This document shows, in pieces, positions 44,685-52,748 of a DNA stretch of 64,000 bases. The translations under genes and the position numbers were made by a program. The first letter of the stretch is position 1; every line of letters starts with the position of its first letter. The notes beneath the pieces were generated by a model. That model was not told the origin of the DNA. It did no database searches and saw nothing but the letters and a program-made list of their open reading frames with translations. Source of the stretch: Baekduia alba (GTDB lineage: Bacteria > Actinomycetota > Thermoleophilia > Solirubrobacterales > Solirubrobacteraceae); contig NZ_CP114013.1 of the NCBI RefSeq assembly GCF_028416635.1, positions 930,001 to 994,000 on the forward strand. Direction: 5' to 3'.

Positions 44685-46172
44685 GTGCGCACTGGAGATG
44701 AGTACCTGAGCGCGATCGCTCGGCCACGCAGCGTCTACCTCAACGGCGAGCGCATCGAGAACGTTCCCGCGCACCCGGCCTTCCGGGGCCCGGCACGCAC
44801 GATCGCCGGCTTCTTCGACAGCGCGGCGGACCCGGCGAACGGCATGACCTACGTCGCGCCCGAGACCGGCCGCGAGGCCAACCGGGTCTTCGGGGTCCCG
44901 CGCAGTCGCGAGGACCTGAGCGCGCGCCGGGAGGCGATCGAGCTGTGGGCGGATGCCTCGCAGGGCTTCATCGGGCGCGGGCCCGAGCACGTCGGCGGCT
45001 TCTTCGCGGGCTTCGCCGGTGGCGCGGACGTGTTCGGCGGTTCACCCGACCGCGACTACGCCGAGAACGTGCGCGCCTTCCATCGGCGCATCCTCGACGA
45101 GTCGCTGTTCGTCTCCTACACGATCCTGCCTCCGCAGTTCGACCGCAGCACCTCCGCCGGCGGCTGGGACGACGAGTTCATCCAGGCGGGCGTGGTCGAC
45201 GAGTCGTCCCAGGGCATCATCGTTCGCGGTTCGATGGCGCTCGGCACCGCCGCGCCGCTGTCGGACTACTTGTTCGTCTCCTGCATCAAGCCGCTCGCCG
45301 CGGGCGACGAGTTGTACGCGAACTCGTTCGTCGTCCCGATCGACGCGCCCGGGCTCCGCCTCATCTGCCGCAAGGCGTACGGCACCGACCCGACCGCGGC
45401 ATACGACTACCCGCTGTCCAGCCGGTTCGACGAGTCGGACTGCTTCGCGGTGTTCGATGACGTGTTCGTCCCGTGGGAGCACGTGTTCGTGCTCGGCGAC
45501 CCCGACCGACTCCGCGAGCAGTTCTTCCGCACGTCGGCGCATATCCTCGGCAACGCCCAGGCGCAGGTTCGCTTCGCCACCAAGCTGAAGTTCCTGCTCG
45601 GCGTGGCGCGCAAGATCACCCAGGTCAACGGCATCGACCGCCTGCCGCCGGTGCAGGACAAGCTCGGCGAGCTCGCCAGCCTGGCCTCGCTCGTGGAGGG
45701 CATGACGCTTGCGGCCGAGGTGTCGTCGGGCAAGGACGAGTTCGGCGTCGAGCGGCCCAACCCGCGGTTCCTCTACGGGATCATGGCGCAGCAGCAGGAC
45801 CTGTACCCGCGCATGTTGCAGATCCTGCGCGACCTTTCGGGCGTCGGCGTGCTCCAGCTTCCCTCGAGCGCGGCGGACTTCGACAGCCGCGAGATCGGGC
45901 CCGACATCGAGCGCTACATCCGGTCGCCGTCCGTCAACGCCGAGGAGCGCGTGAAGCTGTTCCGGCTCGCGTGGGACCTCGTCGGTTCGGAGTTCGCGGG
46001 TCGCCACCAGCAGTACGAGCTCTTCTACGCGGGAGCGCCGTTCATCGTGCGCGGCTACGCGTTCCGCAACTACGGCTACGACGAGCCGCTCGCGCGCGTC
46101 GACGCGTTCCTGGGCAGTTACCGCCGTGACACGGCGTCCGCGTCGAGCGCGGCCCGCGTCGCCACCTCGTAG
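44685..46172 (+). CDS. HpaB-type flavin-dependent monooxygenase
   Basis: A 495-residue protein of the 4-hydroxyphenylacetate 3-hydroxylase family, starting at GTG 44685 behind taggagaa. The N-terminal MRTGDEYLSAI and GERIENVPAHPAF are the family signature, followed by VSYTILPPQFDRS, FDDVFVPWEHVFVLGD and AHILGNAQAQVRFATKLKFL. It uses FADH2 from the upstream flavin reductase to hydroxylate a phenolic or heteroaromatic substrate. Substrate specificity cannot be read from the sequence; the family also contains pyrrole, nicotinate-type and chlorophenol hydroxylases. Confidence 0.9.
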   Translation: MRTGDEYLSAIARPRSVYLNGERIENVPAHPAFRGPARTIAGFFDSAADPANGMTYVAPETGREANRVFGVPRSREDLSARREAIELWADASQGFIGRGPEHVGGFFAGFAGGADVFGGSPDRDYAENVRAFHRRILDESLFVSYTILPPQFDRSTSAGGWDDEFIQAGVVDESSQGIIVRGSMALGTAAPLSDYLFVSCIKPLAAGDELYANSFVVPIDAPGLRLICRKAYGTDPTAAYDYPLSSRFDESDCFAVFDDVFVPWEHVFVLGDPDRLREQFFRTSAHILGNAQAQVRFATKLKFLLGVARKITQVNGIDRLPPVQDKLGELASLASLVEGMTLAAEVSSGKDEFGVERPNPRFLYGIMAQQQDLYPRMLQILRDLSGVGVLQLPSSAADFDSREIGPDIERYIRSPSVNAEERVKLFRLAWDLVGSEFAGRHQQYELFYAGAPFIVRGYAFRNYGYDEPLARVDAFLGSYRRDTASASSAARVATS

Positions 46173-46199
46173 AAGTCACACAACTCGACCGGAGGACAC

Positions 46200-46856
46200 A
46201 TGTCAGATAGCGCGACAGGCGCGGGCTCGCTCAACGACGAGCTCGCGCGGCAGCGGGAGAAGACCGATGCGCAGGCGGTCAGAACGATCACGGCCGCCAA
46301 CCAGGCGCTCGCGGCCAGCGGCGAGGTGCAGGGACTCGAGCTCGGGCAGCTCGCGCCGGAGTTCGAGCTCCCGGATGCCACCGGGCGGCCGGTGCGGCTG
46401 AGCGAGCGGCTTGCGCTTGGACCCGTCGTGTTGACGTTCTACCGCGGCGAGTGGTGTCCCTACTGCAACATCACCCTCGCGGCGTTGCAGGGCGTGCTCG
46501 GCGAGGTCAAGGACGCGGGCGCGAGCCTGATCGCGATCAGCCCGCAGCGGCCCGATGACGCGCTGACGATGAGCGAGAAGCACGGACTCGGCTTCGACGT
46601 CCTCTCTGACGCCGAGCAGAGCGTGATCCGTGCGTACGGCGTGCAGTTCCGCGTCCCCGCCGAGATCGAGGACGTGCACATGACGTTCTTCAAGAAGGAC
46701 ATCTCGGAGCTCAACGCCGACGGCTCGTGGAACCTCCCGGTGCCGGCGACGTTCGTGCTGGACGCCGACGGCTTGGTGCGGGCCCGCCACGTCGGCGTCG
46801 AGTACACGAGCCGCATGGAGCCCGGCGAGATCCTCGCGGCGCTGCGGGAGCTGTAG
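46200..46856 (+). CDS. Peroxiredoxin-like AhpC/TSA protein
   Basis: A 218-residue thioredoxin-fold protein. FELPDATGRPVRLSERL precedes the active-site segment TFYRGEWCPYCNITLAALQ, which has a Cys-x-x-Cys pair rather than the single peroxidatic Cys of classic AhpC, as in the AhpC/TSA-like group. ISPQRPDDALTMSEKHGLGF and VPATFVLDADG are typical later elements. Beside an oxygenase it may remove peroxide formed by uncoupled flavin oxidation. Confidence 0.88.
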   Translation: MSDSATGAGSLNDELARQREKTDAQAVRTITAANQALAASGEVQGLELGQLAPEFELPDATGRPVRLSERLALGPVVLTFYRGEWCPYCNITLAALQGVLGEVKDAGASLIAISPQRPDDALTMSEKHGLGFDVLSDAEQSVIRAYGVQFRVPAEIEDVHMTFFKKDISELNADGSWNLPVPATFVLDADGLVRARHVGVEYTSRMEPGEILAALREL

Positions 46857-46858
46857 CC

Positions 46859-47146
46859 ATGGAGTTCCTCACGCACATCGTCGTCGACCTGCCGGCGGAG
46901 CTCAGCGACGGGCAGCGCGCCGAGATCATGGCCGAGGAGCGGGAGCGCAGCGCCGCGCTCGCCGCGCGGGGCATCCAGAAGCGCCTGTGGCGCGACCCGG
47001 CGCGCCGCGCCGTGTGGGCGCTCTGGGAGGCCGACGACGCGACGGCGCTGCACGAGGCTGTCTCCAGCCTGGCGCTGTTCCCGTACATGACGTTCGACGT
47101 GCATCCGTTGGCGCGACACGCGAACGACCCGGCGCTGGGGAGCTGA
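46859..47146 (+). CDS. Muconolactone delta-isomerase-like protein
   Basis: A 95-residue protein starting at ATG 46859, two bases after the peroxiredoxin stop. MEFLTHIVVDLP followed by AAEERERSAALAARG-type helix (EIMAEERERSAALAARG) and LWRDPARRAVWALWEADD matches muconolactone isomerase (CatC), a ferredoxin-like fold that shifts the double bond of muconolactone in the beta-ketoadipate pathway. The conserved Glu near the N-terminus is present. It is stronger evidence than its neighbours that a ring-cleavage product is processed here. Confidence 0.85.
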   Translation: MEFLTHIVVDLPAELSDGQRAEIMAEERERSAALAARGIQKRLWRDPARRAVWALWEADDATALHEAVSSLALFPYMTFDVHPLARHANDPALGS

Positions 47147-47148
47147 CG

Positions 47149-47568
47149 ATGGGCATCTCTCCCGAGGACCGCGCCGCGATCGCGGAGCTGAACACGCGGT
47201 TCTTCTTCGCATTGGACGGGCACGACGTTGAAGGGTGGTGCGCGACCTTCACCACTGACGGCGTGTTCGCCTCGCCGTATGGCGAGTTCCCTGGCCATGA
47301 CGCTCGCGCGGAGTTCCTGCGGGGGCACATCGCCGCTGGCCGCGAGGACGGCACGCGTCACATGACCGTCAACTTCGCGATCGACGACGGGGGCGATGTG
47401 ACGATGCGCTCCTACGTGGTCAAGGTTCAGGTCGAGACGTCGCCCGGCATCGTCGCCACCGGGGTCTACGACGACGTGCTCGTGCCCACCAGCGACGGCT
47501 GGCGCTTCGCGCGCCGCAGCCTGTCGATCGATCCGGGCGCCTTCGCGGCGCAGGCGGCGGCGCCATGA
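47149..47568 (+). CDS. SnoaL-like (NTF2-fold) protein
   Basis: A 139-residue protein from ATG 47149. AAIAELNTRFFFALDGHDVE and WCATFTTDGVFASPYGEFPG are the SnoaL-type NTF2 fold opening, followed by VNFAIDDGGDVTMRSYVVKV. The family includes ring cyclases, dehydratases, small isomerases and subunits of ring-hydroxylating dioxygenases. Two bases separate it from the isomerase-like gene and it overlaps the hydrolase gene by 4 bases, so it belongs to the same pathway. Confidence 0.85.
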   Translation: MGISPEDRAAIAELNTRFFFALDGHDVEGWCATFTTDGVFASPYGEFPGHDARAEFLRGHIAAGREDGTRHMTVNFAIDDGGDVTMRSYVVKVQVETSPGIVATGVYDDVLVPTSDGWRFARRSLSIDPGAFAAQAAAP

Positions 47569-48344
47569 CGCCGCGCGTGGAGCACCTCGGCCGGTCCGGG
47601 GAGCGGGTGGTGCTCGTACACGGCTCCCTGATCGCCGGAATGGCCGCCTGGCAGGAGCAGCGCGACCTCGCGCGGCAGCGCCGGCTGGTGATCGTCGAGC
47701 GCCACGGATACGGCGAGCATGCCTCCACTGGTCGCGTCGACCTCGAGCGCGACGAGCGCGACCTGATCGAGGTGCTGGAGGACGGAGCGCACCTCGTCGG
47801 CACGTCGATGGGCGGCGTCGTCGCGCTGCGGGTCGCCGGCCGGCGGCCGGAGCTGATCCGGTCGCTGACGGTGATCGAGCCGCCGCTGCTGGCCGATCAT
47901 GGCGGCGACGCGATCGTCGACCGCGCGATCGAGCAGGTGCGCGAGGCATATCGGCGCGGCAGGGACGAGCCGGACTCGGCGTTCCTGCGGCGCTTCCTGG
48001 CGGCGATCGAGTTCGACATGCCGCTGCCCGACCCGCTGCCGGCCCCGCTCGTGCAGGCGACGACCCTGCTGCGCAGCGAGCAGCCGTGGGCCGTGCGGGC
48101 GCCGCTGTTGGAGGTCGCGAGCGCGTCGTACGCGAAGCTCGTGATCTCGGGCGGCAGCTCGCCGGTGTTCGAACGGGTCTGCGACGCGCTCGCCCGGGAC
48201 GTCGGCGCCGAGCGGATGCTGTTCTCGGGCTCGCCGCATGCGGTGCAACGGATCGGCGGGCCGTTCAACGACTACCTCGAGGGCTTCCTGTCGCGCGTCG
48301 AGGCGCAGACCGCCGAGAAGATGTCATCCGATGCCAAAGCCTGA
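47565..48344 (+). CDS. Alpha/beta hydrolase
   Basis: A 259-residue alpha/beta-hydrolase-fold enzyme. VVLVHGSLIAGM is the oxyanion HG motif, HLVGTSMGGVVALR the nucleophile elbow (Ser in GTSMG), and FSGSPHAVQRIGGPFN contains the catalytic His. The acid is probably the Asp/Glu before VFERVCDALARDV. Such enzymes in aromatic clusters hydrolyse enol-lactones or C-C bonds of ring-cleavage products. It overlaps the SnoaL gene (ATGA) and the cupin gene. Confidence 0.88.
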   Translation: MTPRVEHLGRSGERVVLVHGSLIAGMAAWQEQRDLARQRRLVIVERHGYGEHASTGRVDLERDERDLIEVLEDGAHLVGTSMGGVVALRVAGRRPELIRSLTVIEPPLLADHGGDAIVDRAIEQVREAYRRGRDEPDSAFLRRFLAAIEFDMPLPDPLPAPLVQATTLLRSEQPWAVRAPLLEVASASYAKLVISGGSSPVFERVCDALARDVGAERMLFSGSPHAVQRIGGPFNDYLEGFLSRVEAQTAEKMSSDAKA

Positions 48345-48690
48345 GCTCGAGTTCCATCGGCCGATGGGCGCGTGGGAGACGCCGCCGGGCTCGGTGGCCC
48401 CAGGCGTCTCAGAGCAGATCCTTGCGAGCGATCCCGAGGGCGGCGCGTACACGCGGCTGCTGCGCTTCGATCCCGGCGCGGACTCCACGCTCAACGGCGT
48501 CCAGGTGCACGACTTCTGGGAGGAGGTGTACATCGTGAGTGGCGACATCACCGACCTCACGCTGGGTGAGCGGTTCACGGCAGGGATGTACGCCTGCCGC
48601 CCTCCCGGGATGAGGCATGGCCCCTGGCGTTCAGACGGCGGCGTGCTGATGCTGGAGATCCGCTCGGGAGGGCCTCGCCGGCTCCCCTAG
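48331..48690 (+). CDS. Cupin-domain protein
   Basis: A 119-residue single cupin starting at ATG 48331 inside the end of the hydrolase gene. VQVHDFWEEVYIVSGDITDL is cupin motif 1 (one His and the Glu of a metal site) and GMYACRPPGMRHGPWRSDGG motif 2 (His). It may be a small metal-dependent dioxygenase, isomerase or a substrate-binding accessory protein. It is the last intact gene of the first element and converges with a broken response-regulator gene. Confidence 0.85.
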   Translation: MPKPELEFHRPMGAWETPPGSVAPGVSEQILASDPEGGAYTRLLRFDPGADSTLNGVQVHDFWEEVYIVSGDITDLTLGERFTAGMYACRPPGMRHGPWRSDGGVLMLEIRSGGPRRLP

Positions 48691-48936
48691 AGCTCCTCGC
48701 GGGAGTCGAGATGCTCGAGCAGACCGTCGTGCTCGCTCGATGCCGCCCATGCCTGGCATGTTCATCGTGACGACGTCGCATTCGATCTCGTCGATCAGGT
48801 CGAGCGCCGCCTCGCGGTGGTCGGCCTCACCCACCACGGCGATCCCGTTGGCGGCAAGGACCTGGCGCAGCAGATCGCGAACGGCCGGCGAGTCGTCCAC
48901 CACCAGGACTCGCAACGCGGGTGAGGCCGTGCTCAT
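48687..48936 (-). pseudogene. Truncated CheY-like receiver domain
   Basis: From ATG 48936 the minus strand reads VLVVDDSPAVRDLLRQVLAA and VVTMNMPGMGGIERARRS: a receiver domain whose phospho-acceptor Asp (usual D-x-x-MP) is replaced by an Asn-Met-Pro context (TMNMPG). After about 68 residues it degenerates into unrelated sequence (ASRLPRGALGEPARPS). The remaining two thirds of a receiver and any output domain are absent. A decayed fragment at the right end of element 1. Confidence 0.6.
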
Positions 48937-49030
48937 CCTTCATTGACGATGCCGGCCGCCGAAGTGTGACGTGCGGCGGGCAGGTCATCTGCGCCTATGC
49001 CGTTGGGGGCGAAGAAGTCGATGAGCAGCT

Positions 49031-49168
49031 GGCCAACGTTTCGGCCAAAGCAGGGGATCTCGCCTCGACGCTGAGTGACGCCCCGACGCAGAAGGCCCCG
49101 CAGAGCAGGGCCTTCCAGGATGGGCGCGGCGGGTTTCGAACCTGCGACCTCTCGCGTGTGAAGCGCTC
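49031..49168 (-). repeat. tRNA-Val(CAC) 3'-half repeat, copy 2, with flank block
   Basis: Bases 49119-49163 are the same 45-bp tRNA-derived block as in copies 1 and 3, extended five more bases like copy 1. A hairpin (GAAGGCCC 49091-49098 with GGGCCTTC 49108-49115) precedes it. A 26-bp block, ggccaacgtttcggccaaag plus caggggg-like end (49031-49056), containing TTTCGGCCAA-like direct repeats, also occurs at 62224-62249 before copy 3 but not before copy 1. This is what integrase arm or element-end sequence would look like. Confidence 0.78.
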
Positions 49169-49239
49169 CGAGGCGAGAACAGAAGTCCCTCAATAGCAGG
49201 CACTTCCTGCGACTACGGAACTCCCGAGGGGAGGGTTGA

Positions 49240-49890
49240 TTCGGGAGTTTCCGGGCGTTTGGGGGCGGTCCGCCGCCGCGCGACCGCGAGCTCGAGGACG
49301 TCTTGGCACGCATCCGCGCAGGCGTCTGGACGCCGCCGGTCAAGGAAGAAGAACGTCGGCCGGCGGGGGAGCAGACGTTCCACGAGTTCGCGACGGCGTA
49401 CCTCACGGGCCGGAGAGGCGAGCTTGCCGACAGCACCTATGCCGACTACTCCTGGCGGCTGTCGTGCCATCTGCTGCCGTTCTTCGCACAGCATCGGGTT
49501 TCGACGATCGACGTGCAGCTCGTCGACGAGTACCGCGGGCACAAGGTCGCCGAACGGGAGCGCATCAAGGACATGATCAAGGCCGGTACGCCGCCGCGCG
49601 ACGAGACGGGCCGACGGAGCCGGCCGCTCGGGAACGAGTCCATTAACAAGACGCTTGGCCTGCTGGCGTCGATCCTCGACGTGGCGGTCGACCACGACAT
49701 CCTCGCCAGCAAGCCGGCGCGCGGTCGGCGACGGCGGCTCAAGGCCGTGCGGCCGCGCCGTCCGTTCCTGGAGAGCGACGAGGTCCAGTCGCTGCTCGTC
49801 GCGGCCGAGCAGCTCGACCGCGAGAAGGTCGCGCCCAGCCCGCGGGCGCGCCTGGTGAAGCGCCTGCGAGACGAGCAGCACCTCTCGTAC
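49240..49890 (+). pseudogene. Tyrosine-integrase remnant, N-terminal and core-binding domains
   Basis: Just right of tRNA repeat 2 a forward frame opens after a stop at 49237 and reads DRELEDVLARIRAGVWTPPV, TFHEFATAYLTGRRGE, LADSTYADYSWRLSCHLLPF and SINKTLGLLASILDVAVDHD, then RPFLESDEVQSLLVAAEQLD: the arm and SAM-like core-binding parts of a phage-type tyrosine integrase, including the linker into the catalytic domain. The sequence then breaks at about 49890, so the Arg-His-x-x-Arg-Tyr catalytic domain is absent, and no start codon exists upstream. A dead integrase next to its likely attachment site. Confidence 0.7.
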
Positions 49891-49985
49891 GTGGTGGCGC
49901 CGCGTCCGCGCTTGACACCGCGACGTCATGCTGCCAAGCTGTCATATAGCTCGTCCGATGCGTCGAGCCGTCACACTTCTCGTCC

Positions 49986-50696
49986 ATGCCCGTCGTCCCA
50001 CGACAGATCTCACGCCAGACCGCCGCCGAGGCCGTGCGCGACCAGCTGCTGGCGCTCATCCAGGCCGGGACCTACCCGGTGGACACCAAGCTGCCCTCCG
50101 AGCAGGAGCTGGCCAGGTCCTTCGGCGTCAGCCGGCCGATCGTGCGGGAGGCCCTCGGCACGCTGCGCGCGGCCGGGGTCCTGGAGTCGCTGTCGGGCTC
50201 AGGGTCGTTCGTGCGCGCGACGGAGCCGACCAAGAGCGGCCTGCTCCTCCTCGGCCACTACTCGCCCGACGACCTGCACGAGGTCCGCACCCATCTCGAG
50301 GTGCCCGCGGCGGGACTCGCGGCCAAGCGCCGGACGGCGGGTCAGCTGGCCGCGCTCGAGGAGATCGTCGCGCGCCACGCGACGCGGACCGACGTCGTCG
50401 ACTGGGTGCAGGACGACCTCGCCTTCCACGTGGCGCTCGCCGAGGCGAGCGGAAACGAGCTGCAGGCCAAGCTGGTCGCCGAGCTCCGGGAGCTGCAGTT
50501 CGAGCAGACCGTGGTGATGGCGCGGATCGCCGGCGGGCTCGGCGTGCCGGAGGCGGAGCATCGAGCCATCCTCGACGCCGTCGGCGCGCAGGACGCCGCG
50601 GCGGCGCGCAAGGCGATGACCGCCCATCTGGTGGCGATCAGGCAGCGCTCGAGCGTGGCGCGCGAAGCGCCGCCGTTCAAGAGGGTGGCCGGATGA
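49986..50696 (+). CDS. GntR-family (FadR-type) regulator
   Basis: A 236-residue regulator with a FadR-type winged helix (TKLPSEQELARSFGVSRPIV, REALGTLRAAG) and an FCD domain (DDLAFHVALAEASGNEL, AEHRAILDAVGAQDA). ATG 49986 is preceded by the sequence cttgacaccg, a weak -35 candidate. It starts the second element's catabolic cluster and probably represses it. FCD ligands are usually small acids, which fits an aldolase or amidase product as inducer. Confidence 0.9.
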   Translation: MPVVPRQISRQTAAEAVRDQLLALIQAGTYPVDTKLPSEQELARSFGVSRPIVREALGTLRAAGVLESLSGSGSFVRATEPTKSGLLLLGHYSPDDLHEVRTHLEVPAAGLAAKRRTAGQLAALEEIVARHATRTDVVDWVQDDLAFHVALAEASGNELQAKLVAELRELQFEQTVVMARIAGGLGVPEAEHRAILDAVGAQDAAAARKAMTAHLVAIRQRSSVAREAPPFKRVAG

Positions 50697-50813
50697 CCGG
50701 CGTCACGCCGGCGTAGGTCGGCTCGGCCGCGGAGGTCCGAGTCACGGGTCGTGGTGCCGCGCCAAGGGCGCACAGCAGGAACGTACGTCAGCTGTTTCGG
50801 AGGAAGAGAGAGC

Positions 50814-51797
50814 ATGCAGCATTCGGGACCCCATGACGACGCGGCGCCACGCCAGGAGCTGGATGCGGTTCCGTCGCACAACCGATTCGCCTACGCGGCG
50901 ATCCGCGACCGACCGGCCTACCGATGGCCCAACGGCGCGGGGCTGGCCGTCTACGTCGCCGTGGCGCTGGAGCACTTCTCCTACAACGCGGACGCCGTTG
51001 GCCTCTCGTACTCGCCCGGGATCCCGCATCCCAACACCTACAACTGGGCGTGGCGCGAGTACGGCAACCGCGTCGGCGGCTGGCGGATGTTGGAGGCGTT
51101 GACCGCCCACGCGATCCCGCCCACGGTGCTGCTGAACACCGCGTGCTATGAGCACTGTCCCGAGCTGGTGGCCGCCTACCGCGCCGCGGACGCCGAGATC
51201 GTCGCGCACGGCCGGACGAACTCGGTCGCGCCCAACGGCCTCAGCGTCGAGGAGGAGACGCGGCTGGTGCTCGACGTCCGCGACGCCATCGCCGCCGCGG
51301 AGGGGACGCCGCCCGGCGGCTGGATGAGCCCGGGCGCCAACCCGAGCGAGCGCACCGAGGACCTGTTGGCCCACGCCGGCTACCGCTACACGCTCGACTG
51401 GCCGATGGACGAGCAGCCGGTGTGGATGACCACCGACGCCGGCCCGCTGCTGGCCATGCCCTACCCGCATGAGATCAACGACGTCCCGATGGTCGCGCTG
51501 CACCACGCCTCGGGCCGCGACTTCGCCGACGCGGTCGTCGACACGGTCGACGAGCTGCTCGAGCGCTCCCATGAGCAGGCGCTGGTCTGCGGGATCGTCG
51601 TGCACAGCTTCATCGTCGGGCAGCCGCACCGGCTGCGGCATTTCCGCACGGCGCTGGAGCGCCTCGCCGGCCTGGGCGACCAGCTGTGGCTCACCACGCC
51701 GGGCGCCGTCGCCGAGCACTTCACGTCGCTCGTGCCGCCGCCCCAGCGGACGTCCGCCGCCGCGCTGTCGGCGCAGCGCCCAGCGTCGATCGGCTGA
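50814..51797 (+). CDS. PuuE-like polysaccharide-deacetylase-fold hydrolase
   Basis: A 327-residue NodB/polysaccharide-deacetylase-fold protein from ATG 50814 (ribosome site ggaggaagag). The typical secreted signal is absent; it is cytoplasmic. YVAVALEHFSYN and NTYNWAWREYGNRVGGWRML are followed by EIVAHGRTNS and LDWPMDEQPVWMT. This pattern belongs to the subgroup containing PuuE allantoinase and cyclic-imide hydrolases, which open a cyclic amide with metal-bound water, rather than sugar deacetylases. It is therefore the probable ring-opening enzyme of this cluster. Confidence 0.83.
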   Translation: MQHSGPHDDAAPRQELDAVPSHNRFAYAAIRDRPAYRWPNGAGLAVYVAVALEHFSYNADAVGLSYSPGIPHPNTYNWAWREYGNRVGGWRMLEALTAHAIPPTVLLNTACYEHCPELVAAYRAADAEIVAHGRTNSVAPNGLSVEEETRLVLDVRDAIAAAEGTPPGGWMSPGANPSERTEDLLAHAGYRYTLDWPMDEQPVWMTTDAGPLLAMPYPHEINDVPMVALHHASGRDFADAVVDTVDELLERSHEQALVCGIVVHSFIVGQPHRLRHFRTALERLAGLGDQLWLTTPGAVAEHFTSLVPPPQRTSAAALSAQRPASIG

Positions 51798-51889
51798 GGA
51801 GCCCTCACCATGCTGGCCCTCCGTGGGACCCATCCGCATCAGACCTGTCTGGCAGCTTGGCTGCATGATCACACAAGGACGGCATCATC

Positions 51890-52744
51890 ATGAACTTCTC
51901 GCCGCTGGCGGCGGGCTCGCGCTCCGAGACCTCGACCACCCCGCTCACGCGCGTCGGCGTCGCGGGCCTCGGAGCGATCGGCCAGGAGCTCGTGCGGCAT
52001 CTCGCCCACGGCGTCCCGGGCGTCGCGCTCACCGCGGTCTCGGCCCACGACCGCGAGCGCGCCGGCGAGCGCCTGGAGCGGCTCGGCGTCGACGTCCCCG
52101 TCGTCGCGCTGGACGAGCTCGAACCGCTGGCCGACGTCGTCGTCGAGTGCGCGCCCGCGCGCCTGCTCGCGGAGCTTGCGACCCCGGTGCTCGAGGCAGG
52201 CAAGGAGGTGATCGTGCTCAGCGCCGGCGCGCTGCTCGAGCGCCCGGAGCTGATCGACCTGGCCGCCCGCCACGGTGGGCGCATCACCGTGCCCACCGGC
52301 GCGCTCCTGGGCCTGGACGCGGTGCGGGCCGCCGCGGAGGGCGACGTCGCCTCCGTGCGCATGGTCACGCGCAAGCCCGCGCGTGGCCTGGCGGGAGCGC
52401 CCTACCTGGTGGAGAACGGCGTCGACCCCGAGCACGCCGACGAGGCCGTGCGCGTCTTCTCCGGCACCGCGCACGAGGCGGCGCGCGGCTTCCCGGCCAA
52501 CCTCAACGTGGCCGCGGCGCTGGCCCTGGCCGGGATCGGGCCCGAGCGCACGCACGTGGAGATCTGGGTCGACCCGGCGGTGGAGCGCAACACGCACACC
52601 ATCGAGGTCGACGCCGACGTCGCGCGGCTCACGATGACCATCGAGAACGTGCCGTCGGCCAACCCGCGCACGGGGCGTATCACCGCGCTGTCGGTGGTCA
52701 GCCTCCTGCGGACGCGGCACGCGACCCTGCGCGTGGGGAGCTAG
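51890..52744 (+). CDS. L-aspartate dehydrogenase-like oxidoreductase
   Basis: A 284-residue Rossmann-fold protein. RVGVAGLGAIGQELVRHLAH is the dinucleotide-binding motif. VECAPARLLAELA and VPTGALLGLDAVRAAAEGDV are typical of the aspartate dehydrogenase (NadX) family, as is NPRTGRITALSVVSLLR near the C-terminus. NadX enzymes interconvert L-aspartate with iminoaspartate or oxaloacetate plus ammonia. In this cluster it may release nitrogen from an aspartate-like intermediate; substrate unproven. Confidence 0.83.
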   Translation: MNFSPLAAGSRSETSTTPLTRVGVAGLGAIGQELVRHLAHGVPGVALTAVSAHDRERAGERLERLGVDVPVVALDELEPLADVVVECAPARLLAELATPVLEAGKEVIVLSAGALLERPELIDLAARHGGRITVPTGALLGLDAVRAAAEGDVASVRMVTRKPARGLAGAPYLVENGVDPEHADEAVRVFSGTAHEAARGFPANLNVAAALALAGIGPERTHVEIWVDPAVERNTHTIEVDADVARLTMTIENVPSANPRTGRITALSVVSLLRTRHATLRVGS

Positions 52745-52748
52745 GGCC

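Noticed and set aside
37393-49168. Complete tRNA-Val genes at the repeats
   Set aside because: Only the 3' half is present at each copy; the anticodon stem's 5' strand does not pair properly and there is no D arm or GGGCGCG acceptor strand.
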